A DNA stretch of 64,000 nucleotides from Polyangium fumosum (GTDB taxonomy: Bacteria > Myxococcota_A > Polyangia > Polyangiales > Polyangiaceae), in assembly GCF_005144585.1 (NCBI RefSeq), contig NZ_SSMQ01000009.1, forward strand, positions 1-64,000. The letters are read 5' to 3'. Below are positions 41,408-51,815 of the stretch, in pieces (position 1 is the stretch's first letter; each line of letters opens with the position of its first letter). The notes below the pieces were generated by a model. That model had not been told where the DNA came from. It made no database searches and saw only the letters and a list, made by a program, of their open reading frames with translations. Position numbers and translations under genes: made by a program.

Positions 41408-43762
41408 TCAGGCGCCGATGCTCCGGCGCACGCGCTCCACGGCGTTGCCGAGCTGGCGCATCGTCTGCTCCTGAATGCGCGCCGCCTCCTCGATCTTCTT
41501 GGAGGCGTCGAGGAGCTGCTCGAAGCCGCGGTTCTGGTTGCGCTGCGACGCGTTCAGGTTGTTCACCATCGCGGAGATCTGCTCGATCGAGCTCGTCATC
41601 TGCCGGCCCCCGCGGGCCTGCTCCTGGCTCGAACGCTCCACGTGCTGCGTGATCGTGCGCATCTTCTCGGCGCTCTTCATGATGAGCTCCGAGCCGCGCG
41701 CCTGCTCGGCCGTGGCCGCGGCGATCTGCTGCACGGTCTCGGCGATGCGGCCGATCGCGTCGGTGACCTGCTTCGAGCCCTTGGCCTGCTCGACCGTGGC
41801 GCGCGCGATGGCGCGCACCATGTTCGTGCTCTTCTGCGAGCTGTCGAGGATCTTCTTCAGCGCGCGCTCGGCTTCGTTCGAGACCTCGACGCCGCGGTCG
41901 ACGTTGTGCGCGCCGCGCTCGACGGCGGCGATCGCGTTCTTCGACTCGGCCTGGATCGTCTTGATGAGGTCCGCGATCTCCTTGGTGCTGCCGCCCGCGC
42001 GATCGGCGAGCTCCTTGATCTCGTCGGCGACGACGGCGAAGCCCTTTCCGTGCTCGCCGGCCTGCGCCGAGAGGATCGCGGCGTTCAGCGCGAGCAGGTT
42101 CGTCTGCTCGGCGACGTCGTCGATGACCGCGAGGATCTGGCCGATCGCCTCGATGCGGAAGCCGAGGTTCGAGATGACGCTCACCGCCTCCTGGCTCGAC
42201 TCCTTGATGCGGTAGATCTCGCTGATCGTCTTCAGGATCGCCTCGGCGCCCTTCTCGGCGTCCATGGCGACCTCCTCGGACAGACGCGCCGTCTCGTTCG
42301 CGTTCGACTGAACCTGGTCGATGGACACGTCCATCTGGTTCATCGAGGAGCTCGTCTCCTCGGCCGTCAGCGAGAGGCCGTCGACGTTCTTCGCGACCTC
42401 GCGGATCGAGTAGGCCATCTCCTCGATCGAGGAGACCGTCTCGCGCACGCTCGCCGCGAGTTCACCGACGTTCTCCGCGACCTCGTCGCTCGTCGCCGTC
42501 ATCTCGAGGATGCTCGACGAGGACTCTTCCGCGCTCGTCGCGAGCATCTCGATCGACTGCGAGAAGGTCGACAACGAGGCGTTGATGTCGCGCGCGTGCG
42601 CCGTCGCCTGCTCGGCCGAGGAGAGCACGGTGCCGAGGCCATCACCGAGCCGCGGCAGGTACTCGTCGATGACGCCGAGCGCCTCACCGAGCTCCGCGCG
42701 CCGCTTCTGCTCGCGTTGCTCCGAGCCGCTGAGGCGCTCGCCGATCGACGCGAGCTCCATGTAGATCCGCGCGACCTCGGGCTTCGCGCCCACGGGCGCG
42801 CGAACACGCTCGCCCTCGCCGGCGCGTTGCACCGCGGTGACGATCTCGCCTTCGAGGATCTGCATCGCTTCGGCGAGCTCGGCGCGGCGCTTCTGCTCGC
42901 GCTGCTCGGCCTGGGTGAGGCGCTCGCCGATCGAGGAGAGCTCCATGAAGATGCGCGCCACCTCCGGCTTCGCGCCGGGCGGGGGACGGACACGCTCGCC
43001 CTCGGCGACGCGCTGGACCGCGTCGATCACGTCGGCCTCGACGTTCGCCAGCGTCTCGGCGAGCTCGCCCTTGCGCTGGGTCTCGCGCTGCTCGGCGGTC
43101 TGCGCGCGCTGCTCGGCGGCGGAGAGCCCTTGCTCCGCGGCGATCGCGCGCTGCTCGGCGGCCGAGATCCGCGCTTCGAGCGACTGGAGCCGCTGCTCGG
43201 CGCTGCCGGCGCGCTGCTCGGCGACGTTCGCGCGCTCCTCGGCGAACTGGACCTTCTTGTCCGCGTCTTTCGTCGCGTCGCGGACCACCTCGGCGACACC
43301 CGAGAGCTCCGCGTAGATGCGCGCCATGTCGGGCTTCGCGCCTGCAGGAGCGCGCACGCGCTCGCCGGACGCGGCGCGACCGAGGGCTTCGATCACCTCG
43401 TCGACGTTCACGCTGCTCGTGCCTGCGTTCTGTTCGAGCTTCGCGACCTCTTCGTTGAGCTCCGAGGTCTTCTTCGAGAGACGCTGGATCTCCTCGTAGA
43501 CGTCCGCGAGCTCTCCGGTCACGCCTTCGGGCAACGCCGGCTTCTTGCCGCGGGCTGCGGCCTTCAGCGCGTCGACGAGCCCGCCGAGCTTGACGTTCGC
43601 GCCCTGCGACGCGCTGGCGACGAACATCGCGACCGCGGCGCCGAGGCCTATCAGGTAGAAGAGCTCGGACGTGAAGTCCTTGAGGAGAGACTTCGTTCCG
43701 ATGCCGAAGAGGACGGCGGCGACGAGGACGACGGCGGGGGGGCCGAGCTGCCTTGAGTTCAT
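41408..43762 (-). CDS. Methyl-accepting chemotaxis protein with repeat-bearing coiled coil
   Basis: 784 residues. Two N-terminal membrane helices lie close together (about 8-55) with no large periplasmic sensor domain. Residues about 60-370 are Gln/Glu/Ala-rich coiled coil. It is interrupted by three copies of a unit centred on 'GERVR(A/P)P.GAKP(E/D)' then '(V/M)ARI(Y/F).EL', at roughly residues 125, 260 and 320. The C-terminal half is a normal signalling domain with the hairpin tip '[20 protein letters not shown]' and methylation helices. It may sense cytoplasmic or membrane signals. No che genes are adjacent; the FHA protein is the only likely operon partner. Confidence 0.9.
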   Translation of the reverse strand: MNSRQLGPPAVVLVAAVLFGIGTKSLLKDFTSELFYLIGLGAAVAMFVASASQGANVKLGGLVDALKAAARGKKPALPEGVTGELADVYEEIQRLSKKTSELNEEVAKLEQNAGTSSVNVDEVIEALGRAASGERVRAPAGAKPDMARIYAELSGVAEVVRDATKDADKKVQFAEERANVAEQRAGSAEQRLQSLEARISAAEQRAIAAEQGLSAAEQRAQTAEQRETQRKGELAETLANVEADVIDAVQRVAEGERVRPPPGAKPEVARIFMELSSIGERLTQAEQREQKRRAELAEAMQILEGEIVTAVQRAGEGERVRAPVGAKPEVARIYMELASIGERLSGSEQREQKRRAELGEALGVIDEYLPRLGDGLGTVLSSAEQATAHARDINASLSTFSQSIEMLATSAEESSSSILEMTATSDEVAENVGELAASVRETVSSIEEMAYSIREVAKNVDGLSLTAEETSSSMNQMDVSIDQVQSNANETARLSEEVAMDAEKGAEAILKTISEIYRIKESSQEAVSVISNLGFRIEAIGQILAVIDDVAEQTNLLALNAAILSAQAGEHGKGFAVVADEIKELADRAGGSTKEIADLIKTIQAESKNAIAAVERGAHNVDRGVEVSNEAERALKKILDSSQKSTNMVRAIARATVEQAKGSKQVTDAIGRIAETVQQIAAATAEQARGSELIMKSAEKMRTITQHVERSSQEQARGGRQMTSSIEQISAMVNNLNASQRNQNRGFEQLLDASKKIEEAARIQEQTMRQLGNAVERVRRSIGA

Positions 43763-43906
43763 GGTCTGACGCGGCTTGCGGGTGGCGCGGATCGGGCGAC
43801 GCTCCGGCCGAGGGGCAGGCGCGAGCCGACACGCGAACGCTCGCCGAGGTTAAGAGCGCCGGGGCCTCCGGTGCAAGGAGAGGGATCATTTCCTCGCGAT
43901 CGAGGC

Positions 43907-44134
43907 CTAGGACCCGCCCCGATGGCCGGCCCCCTCGCCGCCCCTGCGCCTTGAATCCCCCGCCCCCTCGGTGATTTTCGCCGGCGTGCTGTAGTCCGGC
44001 GAGGTCCCGAAGGGCTTGTCGTATCCGCGACGATGCGGAGGTCTGCGGGTCGGGCCACCGTCGTTCGATCCGATGAACGTGCCGCACCCCACAAGCATCC
44101 CGGAAAGAAGCAGCAACCCGACGAGTCTCCTCAT
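43907..44134 (-). CDS. Small lipoprotein
   Basis: 75 residues. A signal peptide with a clear lipobox (MLVGC, Cys17) is followed by a polar Gly/Arg/Pro-rich tail with no fold I recognise. Divergent from the kinase gene at 44313. Short and low-complexity, so only moderately supported. Confidence 0.55.
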   Translation of the reverse strand: MRRLVGLLLLSGMLVGCGTFIGSNDGGPTRRPPHRRGYDKPFGTSPDYSTPAKITEGAGDSRRRGGEGAGHRGGS

Positions 44135-44312
44135 GGATGAGCCCTCCCTGCGCTGATGTCGGACCCCGAACTCCGTGGACGTCGGCGGCCCGGGGCACCC
44201 TACGGCGCGGGGCTAGAATTTTTTGCCGCATGAAGCCTCACGCGCAAGGGACGTTGCAGCGCGGGAGCGCGGCTGCGCCTATGATGCGGGCCGTTCTGAG
44301 GCTTCTTCGCCC

Positions 44313-46049
44313 GTGACCCTCGCTGCCCGGCTGCTCCTCGCCTTCGGCCTCGTCGCCATTTTCGCCGCGGCGCTCGTGGGTCTGTCGCTGCGCGACGCCT
44401 CGCGTCAGATCATCGAGAGCGACTTCGAGGACCGGATCGAGGCCGCCGCGATGGGCGTGCGTCGCGAGCTCGCGCGGGAGGCGCGCGAACTCGAAGGGTT
44501 GCTCGGGCCGTTCTGCGCACACGACACGTTCGTGGACAAAGCGCACCTCCTGCTCGAACGCGCGCGGGGCGACGAGGCCGCGATCGAGTCGGACGCGCGG
44601 ATCTCGATGCGGCACTTCGTCCCCGATCAAGCGCGCGCGCTCGGGCTCGACGACCTCGTGCTCGTCACCGACAAGGGCTTGATTCTGGCTGCCTCGGACG
44701 TCTCGCGCACGGGCACGAAGGCCCCCGATCTCGCGAAGCTCTTGCGATCCCCGACGGGCGGCGCGCCGCGGCTCAGGCCCGATCCGAAGGGCGGCGAGGC
44801 TTCCCTCGAAGTGCACTGCGCGCGCTCGGGCGGCGGCGTCGAGATCGGGCTGGTCGGTGCGCGCCGCGTCGGCAAGATCCTCGAACGCATCGGCGCCTCG
44901 CACGGCGTCGAGCTGCGCGTCGAAGGGCCCGAGCGCGTGAAGACGGTGGGCGACGCGGTCGTCCGGCCGATCGACGTCGTCGAGGTCCCGGGCCTGCGCG
45001 TCGTGGCCATCGCCACGCGCGACAAGCTCCACGGCGCGCTCGCGAAGCTCGATCGCGCGATGCTCTTCGCCGGCTCCGTCGCGCTCGTGCTCGGCCTCGC
45101 CATCGCGTTCGTCCTCGCGCGGAGCCTCTCGCGCCCGCTCGTCGAGCTCGCCCGCGAGACACGCGAGGTCGTGGCCGGCGCGCCGCGCACCGTGAAGGGG
45201 CGCGGGGGCCGCGAGCTCACCGACCTCGCCGACGCCTGGAACCACACGATCGCCGAGCTCGCCGCGATCCGCAGGCGCCTCGCCGCGACGGAGAGGATCG
45301 CCGCGCAGCGCGAGGTCGCGCGGCAGATCGCGCACGAGATCAAGAACCCGCTTGCCCCGATCCGCGCCGCCGTCGAGACGCTGCGCAGGCTCCGCGCCCG
45401 CGAAGATCCCGCGTTCGACGAGTACTTCGAGGAGGCGACGGTCACGGTACTGCAAGAGGTCCACCGGATCGCGAACATCGTCACCGAGTTCACCCGCTTC
45501 GCGCGTCTGCCCCCGCCGAACCCTGCGCCGCTCGATCTCGTCTCCGTGGCGAAGGGCGTGGTCACGCTGCACGTCTCTGCGGGCGAAGGCGTCGAGCGCA
45601 CGGGGACGCGGCGGGTCGAGCTTTCGTCCGAGCCGATCCCGAAGGTGATGGCCGACCGTGATCAGATGGTGCAGGTGCTGACGAACCTGATCCAGAACGG
45701 CCTCGACGCAGCGAGCGCCGTGCGTCCCGACCCGCGTGTGCTCGTGACGATCGGCCCGCTCGCGGAGAACAAGGTCCGCATCGTCGTGCGCGACAACGGC
45801 CCGGGCGTACCTGCGGAGATGGTGCCGCGGCTCTTCGAGGCGTACGCGACGACCAAGGAGAAGGGGACCGGCCTCGGCCTCGCGATCGTCCAGCGGATCG
45901 TGTTCGAACACGGCGGAGAAATCGCCTACCGCGAGGCGAAAAAGGGCGGCGCGGTCTTCGAGGTCTGGCTGCCCGTGTCGGGTCCGCCGCTGCTCGACAA
46001 ACCACCGACCCTCGAGACCACGCTCCGCGGGCCGGACAAGGCCGCCTAG
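44313..46049 (+). CDS. NtrY-like membrane sensor histidine kinase
   Basis: 578 residues from a GTG at 44313; an in-frame ATG at 44223 would add 30 residues before the first membrane helix. TM1 is about 4-25 (LLLAFGLVAIFAAALVGLSL), the extracytoplasmic domain runs to about 245, TM2 is about 250-270 (AMLFAGSVALVLGLAIAFVL), and HAMP follows. The H-box 'IAHEIKNPLAPIRAAV' places the His near residue 341. HATPase boxes: 'NLIQNGLDAAS', 'DNGPGVP' and 'GTGLGLAIVQRIV'. It resembles the kinase at 33214-34878. No response regulator is adjacent. The gene at 46180 follows by 130 nt. Confidence 0.9.
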   Translation: MTLAARLLLAFGLVAIFAAALVGLSLRDASRQIIESDFEDRIEAAAMGVRRELAREARELEGLLGPFCAHDTFVDKAHLLLERARGDEAAIESDARISMRHFVPDQARALGLDDLVLVTDKGLILAASDVSRTGTKAPDLAKLLRSPTGGAPRLRPDPKGGEASLEVHCARSGGGVEIGLVGARRVGKILERIGASHGVELRVEGPERVKTVGDAVVRPIDVVEVPGLRVVAIATRDKLHGALAKLDRAMLFAGSVALVLGLAIAFVLARSLSRPLVELARETREVVAGAPRTVKGRGGRELTDLADAWNHTIAELAAIRRRLAATERIAAQREVARQIAHEIKNPLAPIRAAVETLRRLRAREDPAFDEYFEEATVTVLQEVHRIANIVTEFTRFARLPPPNPAPLDLVSVAKGVVTLHVSAGEGVERTGTRRVELSSEPIPKVMADRDQMVQVLTNLIQNGLDAASAVRPDPRVLVTIGPLAENKVRIVVRDNGPGVPAEMVPRLFEAYATTKEKGTGLGLAIVQRIVFEHGGEIAYREAKKGGAVFEVWLPVSGPPLLDKPPTLETTLRGPDKAA

Positions 46050-46179
46050 AACCGGGGCCAAGCCCGGACGATTCCCCCCGAGACGAAGCTCGCTTCGTGA
46101 TCGCGCAGAGCGCCGAATCGTTCGGCGCCCTGGGGCCTCGGCGCTGGCGAGCGTCGATCGCCTCTGGCATGGTCCGGCC

Positions 46180-48897
46180 ATGCGAAGTTCGACGGCACGC
46201 GTTGCGTTCGCCCTCTCGCTCGTGGCTCTCACCTCGCTCGCGCCGGGTTGCGGCGGCGCACCTCCGAAGCAGACGCGCACGTCGCGCCCGAAGCCTACGC
46301 TCGGCCCCACCACGAACCCCAAGCCCGCCGTCACGATCCAGGGCCCTGCGCTCTTGCCCTCGTACGTCCTCACGCGGCTCGACGACGAGAACACGTCGCC
46401 GTACGTCGCGCGACGCGGCGACGACACGCTCGTCTTCTACGACGCGCGCGGCCACCTCTACACACGCCTTTGCGGGCCGGAAGGGAAGCCCAGGACGGCC
46501 GAGCCCATCGACGTCGGCCCCGCCTCGGCCGAGATCCCCGTCGCGGCGATCGAGGCCGTCGGCGACGGCTACCTCGCCGCGTGGGTCGAGGGCATGAAGA
46601 GCAACGCCGCGGTGAAGATCCTGTCCCTCGACGCGACGGGGGCCGCGCGCGGCGCGCCCATCACGCTCGCGCAGTCGGCCGACGAGGTGAGCTGGGTCGA
46701 GATCGTCGCGGGCCCGAGCTCGGCGCTCGTCGTCTGGGAGGTACCGCGCGACGACCACTTCGACGTGCTCGCAGCGCCCGTGACGCCCGGAAAAACCCCG
46801 TCCGCCGCCGTCGTCCTCGCGCACGACGCCCTCGGCTGGGATCTCGTCGCGACCGAACGCGGCGCCGCAATCGCGAGCGTCGTCGCCGGCGCGAACGGCG
46901 CGCAGAACGAGGCCGAGCAAGGCCGCGTCGGTCGCGTGCTCTACGCCGACGTCGATCTCTCGGGGAAGGTCTCGGCGCCCGTCGTCGTGAACCCCGAGGC
47001 CACGGCGCAGAACGACATCATCGTGGGCCTCGCGGGCGGCCGCACGCTCATCGGCTGGACCGACGTCCGCAACATCGACTCCAGCGTGTACGTCGCGGCC
47101 GTCGAGCCCGGCGGCAAGATCGTCACGCCTCCGAAGCGCGCGACCACGCCGGTCGGCGAGCAGGCGCTCGTCTCGCTCGTCTCGGGCGCGGGCGCGGGCG
47201 CGGGCAAACGCGCGCTGCTCGCGTGGGAGGATCTGCTGCGATCGCCGCGCGATGGACGCCTCATCCACCTCGCCACGATGGACCCCGACGGCAAGCTCGG
47301 CGCCGAGCGCGCGACGCTCGTCTTCAGCGCGAGCGGCCCGCCCGACATCACCGCCGACGGCGACGGCTTCGCCGCGCTCACGCTCGCGCCCGCCTCGACC
47401 GGCGCGGGCCCGCTGCCCAAGGACGCGCCGATCTGGCCTGCGTTCGTGCGCTTCGGCCCGGACCTCCAGATCCGCGCCTCCGAGCCCGTGCGCGCCGAGC
47501 CCTTCGCGAGCAGCGAGGGCATCCCCTACCTCACGCGAAGTTTGTCCTGCCACTCCGGCGCTTGCATGATGCTCGCGTCGAGCGAGGGCTCGCCCGCGAC
47601 ACTCGCGGCGGTCGGCTTGCCCGTGCGGCAGAGCCCCTGGCGCGCGCCGGCATCGCGGGATCCCGAGGAGACCCCGCCGCGCCCGCTCGGCGTCACGGCC
47701 CTCTACGACGGCGAGCACCTCGCCCGCGTGGCCGCGACGGAGCGCCCCTCCGGCGGCTCGCTCGCCGCGTGGGTCACCTACCACATCGAAGCGAACAACG
47801 ACCGCGACGGCGGCAAGCCTGCGCGCAAGGACGACCCGCTCGCCACCGTCGGGGTGCGCGCCGTCTCCGCGGCCGGCGTTCCTGGAAAAACCCAGGTTCT
47901 CTCCCGCCGCGCGCTCTCGATCGGCGGCGTCGCGATCGCCTCCGCGCCGGGCGGCAAGACCGAGGAGAGCGCGCTCGTCTGGGCCTCACGCGACAAGAAC
48001 GAAGCGCAGGTCCAGATCGCCAAGCTCGGCCCCGAGGGCGACAAACTCGCGCAAAAACCGCTCACCACGATCGCGCGCAAGCTGAGCAAGGACGGCGTTC
48101 CGAGCGAGGTCTCCGACGTCGCCGTCGCCTACGCGCCTCCGTCGGATCCGGGCAAGACCGACGACGGCTTCATCGTCGCGTGGGTCGACACGCGCGACGG
48201 CAACGCCGAGGTCTACGCCGCGCGCGTCGATCGCACGCTGCGCAAGGTCGTCCAGGACCGACGCATCACCGAGGCCCCCGGCGACTCGGCCGAGGTGCAG
48301 ATCGCGGTGCGCGGCAAGGAGACGTTCCTCGTGTGGTCGGATGCGCGCAGCAACCCCGACGAGGGCGCCGGCGACATCCACGTCGTCCGCCTCGACACGC
48401 GCACGCTCCAGAAGGTCGGCCCCGAGACGCGCCTCTACGCTTCCCCCGCGCACTCGCGCTCGCCCTCGGTCACGCTCGCCGGCGATCGCGTGGTCGTCGC
48501 GTGGATCGAAGAGGCCGCCCCCGACGCGAAACCCGAAGCATCCGATGCAGGCGTACGCATCGCGATCCTCGACGAGCGCGGCACCCTCGCCGGCAGCCCT
48601 CGCCTCGTGCGGGGCGAAGAGCAGAGCGCGGTCACCTCCGTGGCCCTCGCGTGCGGGCCCTCGAAGTGCCGCGGCGTCCTCACCTCCGTGCTCCGCGACA
48701 GCATGCTCCTCGACGCGTTCGAGCTCTCGCCCGGCGCGCCCCCCGGACCGCTCAAGGCCCTCGCCGCGCTCACGGGCGGCGCCAACGCGGACGTGTCCCC
48801 TGCGTTCGCCGGCCGCGAGGGCACCTCGCTCTTCTTCGGCGACGACGCCATCGGCGGCACCGGCCGCGTCCGGTTCATGACGATCGGCTGGCCCTAG
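46180..48897 (+). CDS. Large lipoprotein, probable beta-propeller
   Basis: 905 residues. The signal peptide ends in a lipobox-like site (LAPGC, Cys24), then a Pro/Thr/Lys-rich linker of about 40 residues. The body consists of many short units of the kind 'V.A.G.GYLAAWVEG', 'RTLIGWTDVRN', 'GFIVAWVDTRDG' and 'ETFLVWSDARSNPDE'. Each has a Trp near the end of a strand followed by an Asp-rich turn, as in blade repeats of secreted beta-propellers. Probably anchored in the outer membrane. No catalytic motif seen. Convergent with the aminotransferase (9-nt gap). Confidence 0.82.
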   Translation: MRSSTARVAFALSLVALTSLAPGCGGAPPKQTRTSRPKPTLGPTTNPKPAVTIQGPALLPSYVLTRLDDENTSPYVARRGDDTLVFYDARGHLYTRLCGPEGKPRTAEPIDVGPASAEIPVAAIEAVGDGYLAAWVEGMKSNAAVKILSLDATGAARGAPITLAQSADEVSWVEIVAGPSSALVVWEVPRDDHFDVLAAPVTPGKTPSAAVVLAHDALGWDLVATERGAAIASVVAGANGAQNEAEQGRVGRVLYADVDLSGKVSAPVVVNPEATAQNDIIVGLAGGRTLIGWTDVRNIDSSVYVAAVEPGGKIVTPPKRATTPVGEQALVSLVSGAGAGAGKRALLAWEDLLRSPRDGRLIHLATMDPDGKLGAERATLVFSASGPPDITADGDGFAALTLAPASTGAGPLPKDAPIWPAFVRFGPDLQIRASEPVRAEPFASSEGIPYLTRSLSCHSGACMMLASSEGSPATLAAVGLPVRQSPWRAPASRDPEETPPRPLGVTALYDGEHLARVAATERPSGGSLAAWVTYHIEANNDRDGGKPARKDDPLATVGVRAVSAAGVPGKTQVLSRRALSIGGVAIASAPGGKTEESALVWASRDKNEAQVQIAKLGPEGDKLAQKPLTTIARKLSKDGVPSEVSDVAVAYAPPSDPGKTDDGFIVAWVDTRDGNAEVYAARVDRTLRKVVQDRRITEAPGDSAEVQIAVRGKETFLVWSDARSNPDEGAGDIHVVRLDTRTLQKVGPETRLYASPAHSRSPSVTLAGDRVVVAWIEEAAPDAKPEASDAGVRIAILDERGTLAGSPRLVRGEEQSAVTSVALACGPSKCRGVLTSVLRDSMLLDAFELSPGAPPGPLKALAALTGGANADVSPAFAGREGTSLFFGDDAIGGTGRVRFMTIGWP

Positions 48898-48906
48898 ACC
48901 GTTCTC

Positions 48907-50142
48907 CTACCAATCCTCCGATCGCGCCCGCGGCGCGCCTCGCAGCTCGGCGAGCGCGTCCTCGGTCGAGAGGAGCACCTGCTCCGCCTCGTCCACGTGG
49001 TTCGGCCAGTGCGGGCTGAACCGCAGCACGCCGTCCGGGATCGCCGTGCTGATCCCACGGGTGAGCAGCGCGCGCTGGAGCGCCACCACGTCGATGTCCT
49101 TCGGCGGCAGCACCGCGAGGATCCCGCTCCGCCGGTTCGCCTCGGGCGCGCGCAGGCTGGTGAAACCTCGCTCCACGAGTCCCGGCTCCACCGCGTCGCC
49201 CCAGCGCACCACGTGCGCGTGGATCGTCTCCACGCCGAGCTCGACCACGAGATCCACCGCCGCTTCGAGCCCCACGAGCCCGATCGCGTTGATGCAGCCG
49301 ACCTCGAACACCTCTGCGCGCTTCTTGAACGGCCGGTCGTACCGCATGTGGCCCGGCCCTTCGAGCAGGAAGCGCACCGCGTCCTCGTGGCTCAACCACC
49401 CCGCGACGTGCGGTTGCAGCGCCTCCACGCGCTCCTTCCGCACGTACAGCATCCCCGTCCCCTCGGGGCCCATCAGCCACTTGTGCCCGCCCGAGGCCCA
49501 GTAATCGATGCCGAGCGCGCGCACGTCCACCGGCACCGCGCCCGTCGCCTGGATCCCGTCGACGAAGAGCTCCGCCCCGTGCGCGTGGCAGAGCCGCGCC
49601 ATCTCCCCGAGCGGCATCCGTAACCCCGTCCGGAACTGCACCGCGCTCACCGCCACGAGCCGCGCGCCCTTCGCGAGCTCCTCCGCGAGCCGCCCGAGCC
49701 CTCGCTCGTCGCTCTCCTGGAAATCCGACAGCGGCAGGAACACAGGCTCCACGCCGAAGAGCTCCCCCGCGCGCATCCACGGCGTCACGTTCGCGGGGAA
49801 CTCCCCTTCGAACAGGATCACCCGATCGCCGCGCTTCCACGGGAACGACAGCGCGATCGCCGTCACGCCCGACGACGTGTTCGGGAGGAACGCAATCTCC
49901 TCAACCGACGCGCCGATCAGCCGCGCGAGCTTCTCGCGTAGCCGCGCCCGCTGCGCCCCGTAGGTCCCGAAGGCCTGCGACCCGCGCCGCCCCCAGTCTG
50001 CGATCGCGTTTTGCATCGCGCGCCGCACGGGCCAGGACGGCGGCGAGATGGCCGCGTGGTTGCAATAGACGAGCGGCTCCAGATCCGGGAAATGCTCCCG
50101 ATCACCGAGTTTTGCCGTGAATTTGACGTCGTCGCGACCCAT
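48907..50142 (-). CDS. Class V PLP-dependent aminotransferase family protein
   Basis: 411 residues. The PLP fold is shown by 'NTSSGVTAIALSFPW' (phosphate binding), 'ELFVDGIQATGAVPVDV' (Asp to the pyridine N) and 'DYWASGGHKWLMGPEGTGML' (Schiff-base Lys). This group includes isopenicillin N epimerase-like proteins, kynureninases and cysteine desulfurases; the substrate cannot be told. The ATG at 50142 is chosen because conserved sequence ('YCNHAAISPPS') starts about 25 residues later. Upstream extension in the same frame looks non-coding. Divergent from the gene at 50230. Confidence 0.88.
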   Translation of the reverse strand: MGRDDVKFTAKLGDREHFPDLEPLVYCNHAAISPPSWPVRRAMQNAIADWGRRGSQAFGTYGAQRARLREKLARLIGASVEEIAFLPNTSSGVTAIALSFPWKRGDRVILFEGEFPANVTPWMRAGELFGVEPVFLPLSDFQESDERGLGRLAEELAKGARLVAVSAVQFRTGLRMPLGEMARLCHAHGAELFVDGIQATGAVPVDVRALGIDYWASGGHKWLMGPEGTGMLYVRKERVEALQPHVAGWLSHEDAVRFLLEGPGHMRYDRPFKKRAEVFEVGCINAIGLVGLEAAVDLVVELGVETIHAHVVRWGDAVEPGLVERGFTSLRAPEANRRSGILAVLPPKDIDVVALQRALLTRGISTAIPDGVLRFSPHWPNHVDEAEQVLLSTEDALAELRGAPRARSEDW

Positions 50143-50229
50143 GGGCGAGAGGATGCCCCTCCCCGAGGCCTCCTGGCAAGGCGCGGCGCTCGCGCACGGC
50201 GCGCGGCTCGGATACCCTCCCAGGCCGAC

Positions 50230-51138
50230 GTGCGCGGCAACGACGGTGCTTACCGAGATCCGCTCCAGGGCTTGCGTACCCGTGTGCAGGACCTCGCTCG
50301 GGAGGTCGAAGAACGCGAGGCCACGCTGACCGACGCGCTCCTCGACCACCTACCTCCCAAGCTCGCCGAGGCCCTCCGCGACGGCCGCGCCCGCGCGCGC
50401 CTCCCGGCGACCACCGAGGCCGAGCTCCTTGCCGCCGAGGCCACACTCCTCGTGTATCGGGACGCCCTCGATCACGCGATCGAGCTCGCGCCCGACCTCG
50501 AGGACGAGCAACGCGCGCTCCCCGAGGAGGCGCCCGATCCGCAGCTCTCGGGCTCGTTGCGCCCCTTCATCGACCTCTTCATCGCCCGCATCGTCCTCGA
50601 GACCTGCGAGGCCGCCGAGCGTGGGCTCCGCCTGGCCGCGCTCGCCCTCGCCAAGGACGCCGAGGTCGAGGCCGAGACCAAGTACGCCTTTCGCGCCCGC
50701 TTCCACGCGCACGACGCGCCCTTCTCGATCCTCGCCCAAGTCGCCTACGCGCAAAACGACACCCCGGCCGAGGTCCATGTCTTCGTCGCGACCTCCGTCG
50801 CCGCCGGAACACCGCCATTGCGGATTCGCCCCCAGACGTTCTTGCATGGTGTCGGCAAGGCGATCGGCCTCGTGCGCGAGGCGGAGGTCGGGGACGAACG
50901 TTTTGATGATTTGTTCTTCATCGAGGCCGAGCCCGACGACGCCAAACGCCTCCTCGGCCCCTCGGTGCGCAAGGCGCTCCTCGGCGTCGCCTCCTTCGAC
51001 ATCCCCGATCTCGACGTGCGCGGGGGCCGCGCCTTGCTCCACTTCCGCTTTGAGCCGAACGAGCGCCTCCTTCGCAACGCCACCCTCGCGCTCGCGGGCA
51101 TCCGCAAATCCCCCGTCTCGGTCACGCTCCTGCGCTGA
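50230..51138 (+). CDS. Hypothetical protein
   Basis: About 302 residues from a GTG; no ATG is available near the N-terminus. Not recognised. The N-terminal third is helical and Leu/Glu/Ala-rich ('LRTRVQDLAREVEEREATLT'), then 'LSGSLRPFIDLFIARIVLET' and a long amphipathic helix. The C-terminal half looks like an alpha/beta domain with 'FHAHDAPFSILAQVAYAQND', 'EVHVFVATSVAAG' and 'GGRALLHFRFEPNERLL'. No signal peptide. G/C third-position use and the 43-nt distance to the thioredoxin-like gene support an operon. Confidence 0.65.
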   Translation: MRGNDGAYRDPLQGLRTRVQDLAREVEEREATLTDALLDHLPPKLAEALRDGRARARLPATTEAELLAAEATLLVYRDALDHAIELAPDLEDEQRALPEEAPDPQLSGSLRPFIDLFIARIVLETCEAAERGLRLAALALAKDAEVEAETKYAFRARFHAHDAPFSILAQVAYAQNDTPAEVHVFVATSVAAGTPPLRIRPQTFLHGVGKAIGLVREAEVGDERFDDLFFIEAEPDDAKRLLGPSVRKALLGVASFDIPDLDVRGGRALLHFRFEPNERLLRNATLALAGIRKSPVSVTLLR

Positions 51139-51181
51139 TACCCGCGTCTTCCTTCGTTTTTCGCGTGGTACATTGCGCGCG

Positions 51182-51718
51182 ATGAAGGCCGCATCGAAGT
51201 GGAAATGTTTGGCGCTATCGTTCTCCATGGCCGCGATCCTGGGCGCCGCGGCATGTTCAAACGACCCGACCCCGACGCCAGAGCCCAAGCCGGCTGCATC
51301 CGCGGCGTCGAAGGGACGTGTCGAGTGGGTCCGTGCGACCGAGGGGGAGGACGTCGCGACGTCCGTGCGGCGCGAGATCGAGCGTGCTCGCAAGGACGGA
51401 CGAGATCTCCTCGTCTACGTGGGCGCGACGTGGTGCGAGCCCTGCCAAAGGTTCCATCACGCGGCTGAGAAGGGGGAGCTCGACGACATCTTTCCTCGCC
51501 TGCGGATCCTCGAGTTCGACCTCGATCGTGACGCCGAGCGGCTCGCCGTTGCTGGTTACGCATCGCGCCTCATCCCCTTATTTGTCGCGCCAAACGATGA
51601 CGGCACCGCCTCGGAGCGGCGCATCGAGGGCTCGGTCAAGGGCGAGGCGGCGGTCATGGAGATTGCGGGCCGGCTCCGCCGCATCTTGCCGCGCGCCTCG
51701 GCCGGCCCTACCGGCTGA
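51182..51718 (+). CDS. Thioredoxin-like lipoprotein
   Basis: 178 residues. The signal peptide ends in a lipobox (GAAAC, Cys25), followed by a Pro-rich linker. The thioredoxin-like domain has the active site WCEPC (Cys85, Cys88) in 'LVYVGATWCEPCQRF'. The cis-Pro is probably in 'ASRLIPLFVA'. Expected to reduce or isomerise disulfides outside the cytoplasm, fitting the many Cys-rich exported proteins nearby. Confidence 0.86.
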   Translation: MKAASKWKCLALSFSMAAILGAAACSNDPTPTPEPKPAASAASKGRVEWVRATEGEDVATSVRREIERARKDGRDLLVYVGATWCEPCQRFHHAAEKGELDDIFPRLRILEFDLDRDAERLAVAGYASRLIPLFVAPNDDGTASERRIEGSVKGEAAVMEIAGRLRRILPRASAGPTG

Positions 51719-51785
51719 GCCGCTCGCCATTCACGGACCCGCCACGGACCGAAGCGCCGGGCCGACTGCTACGTTCTTTTCGCAC

Positions 51786-51815
51786 CCCTCGCGTCTCGAA
51801 CGAAACCCGCGAGGG
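51786..51815 (+). terminator. Hairpin after the thioredoxin-like gene
   Basis: CCCTCGCG (51786-51793) pairs with CGCGAGGG (51808-51815) around a 14-nt loop, about 70 nt after the stop codon. No T-run follows, so it may be a Rho-type or stabilising structure rather than an intrinsic terminator. Confidence 0.4.

Noticed and set aside
43759-44094. 111-codon minus-strand ORF overlapping the small lipoprotein
   Set aside because: No signal peptide and shadow-like composition, whereas the overlapping frame has a clear lipobox.
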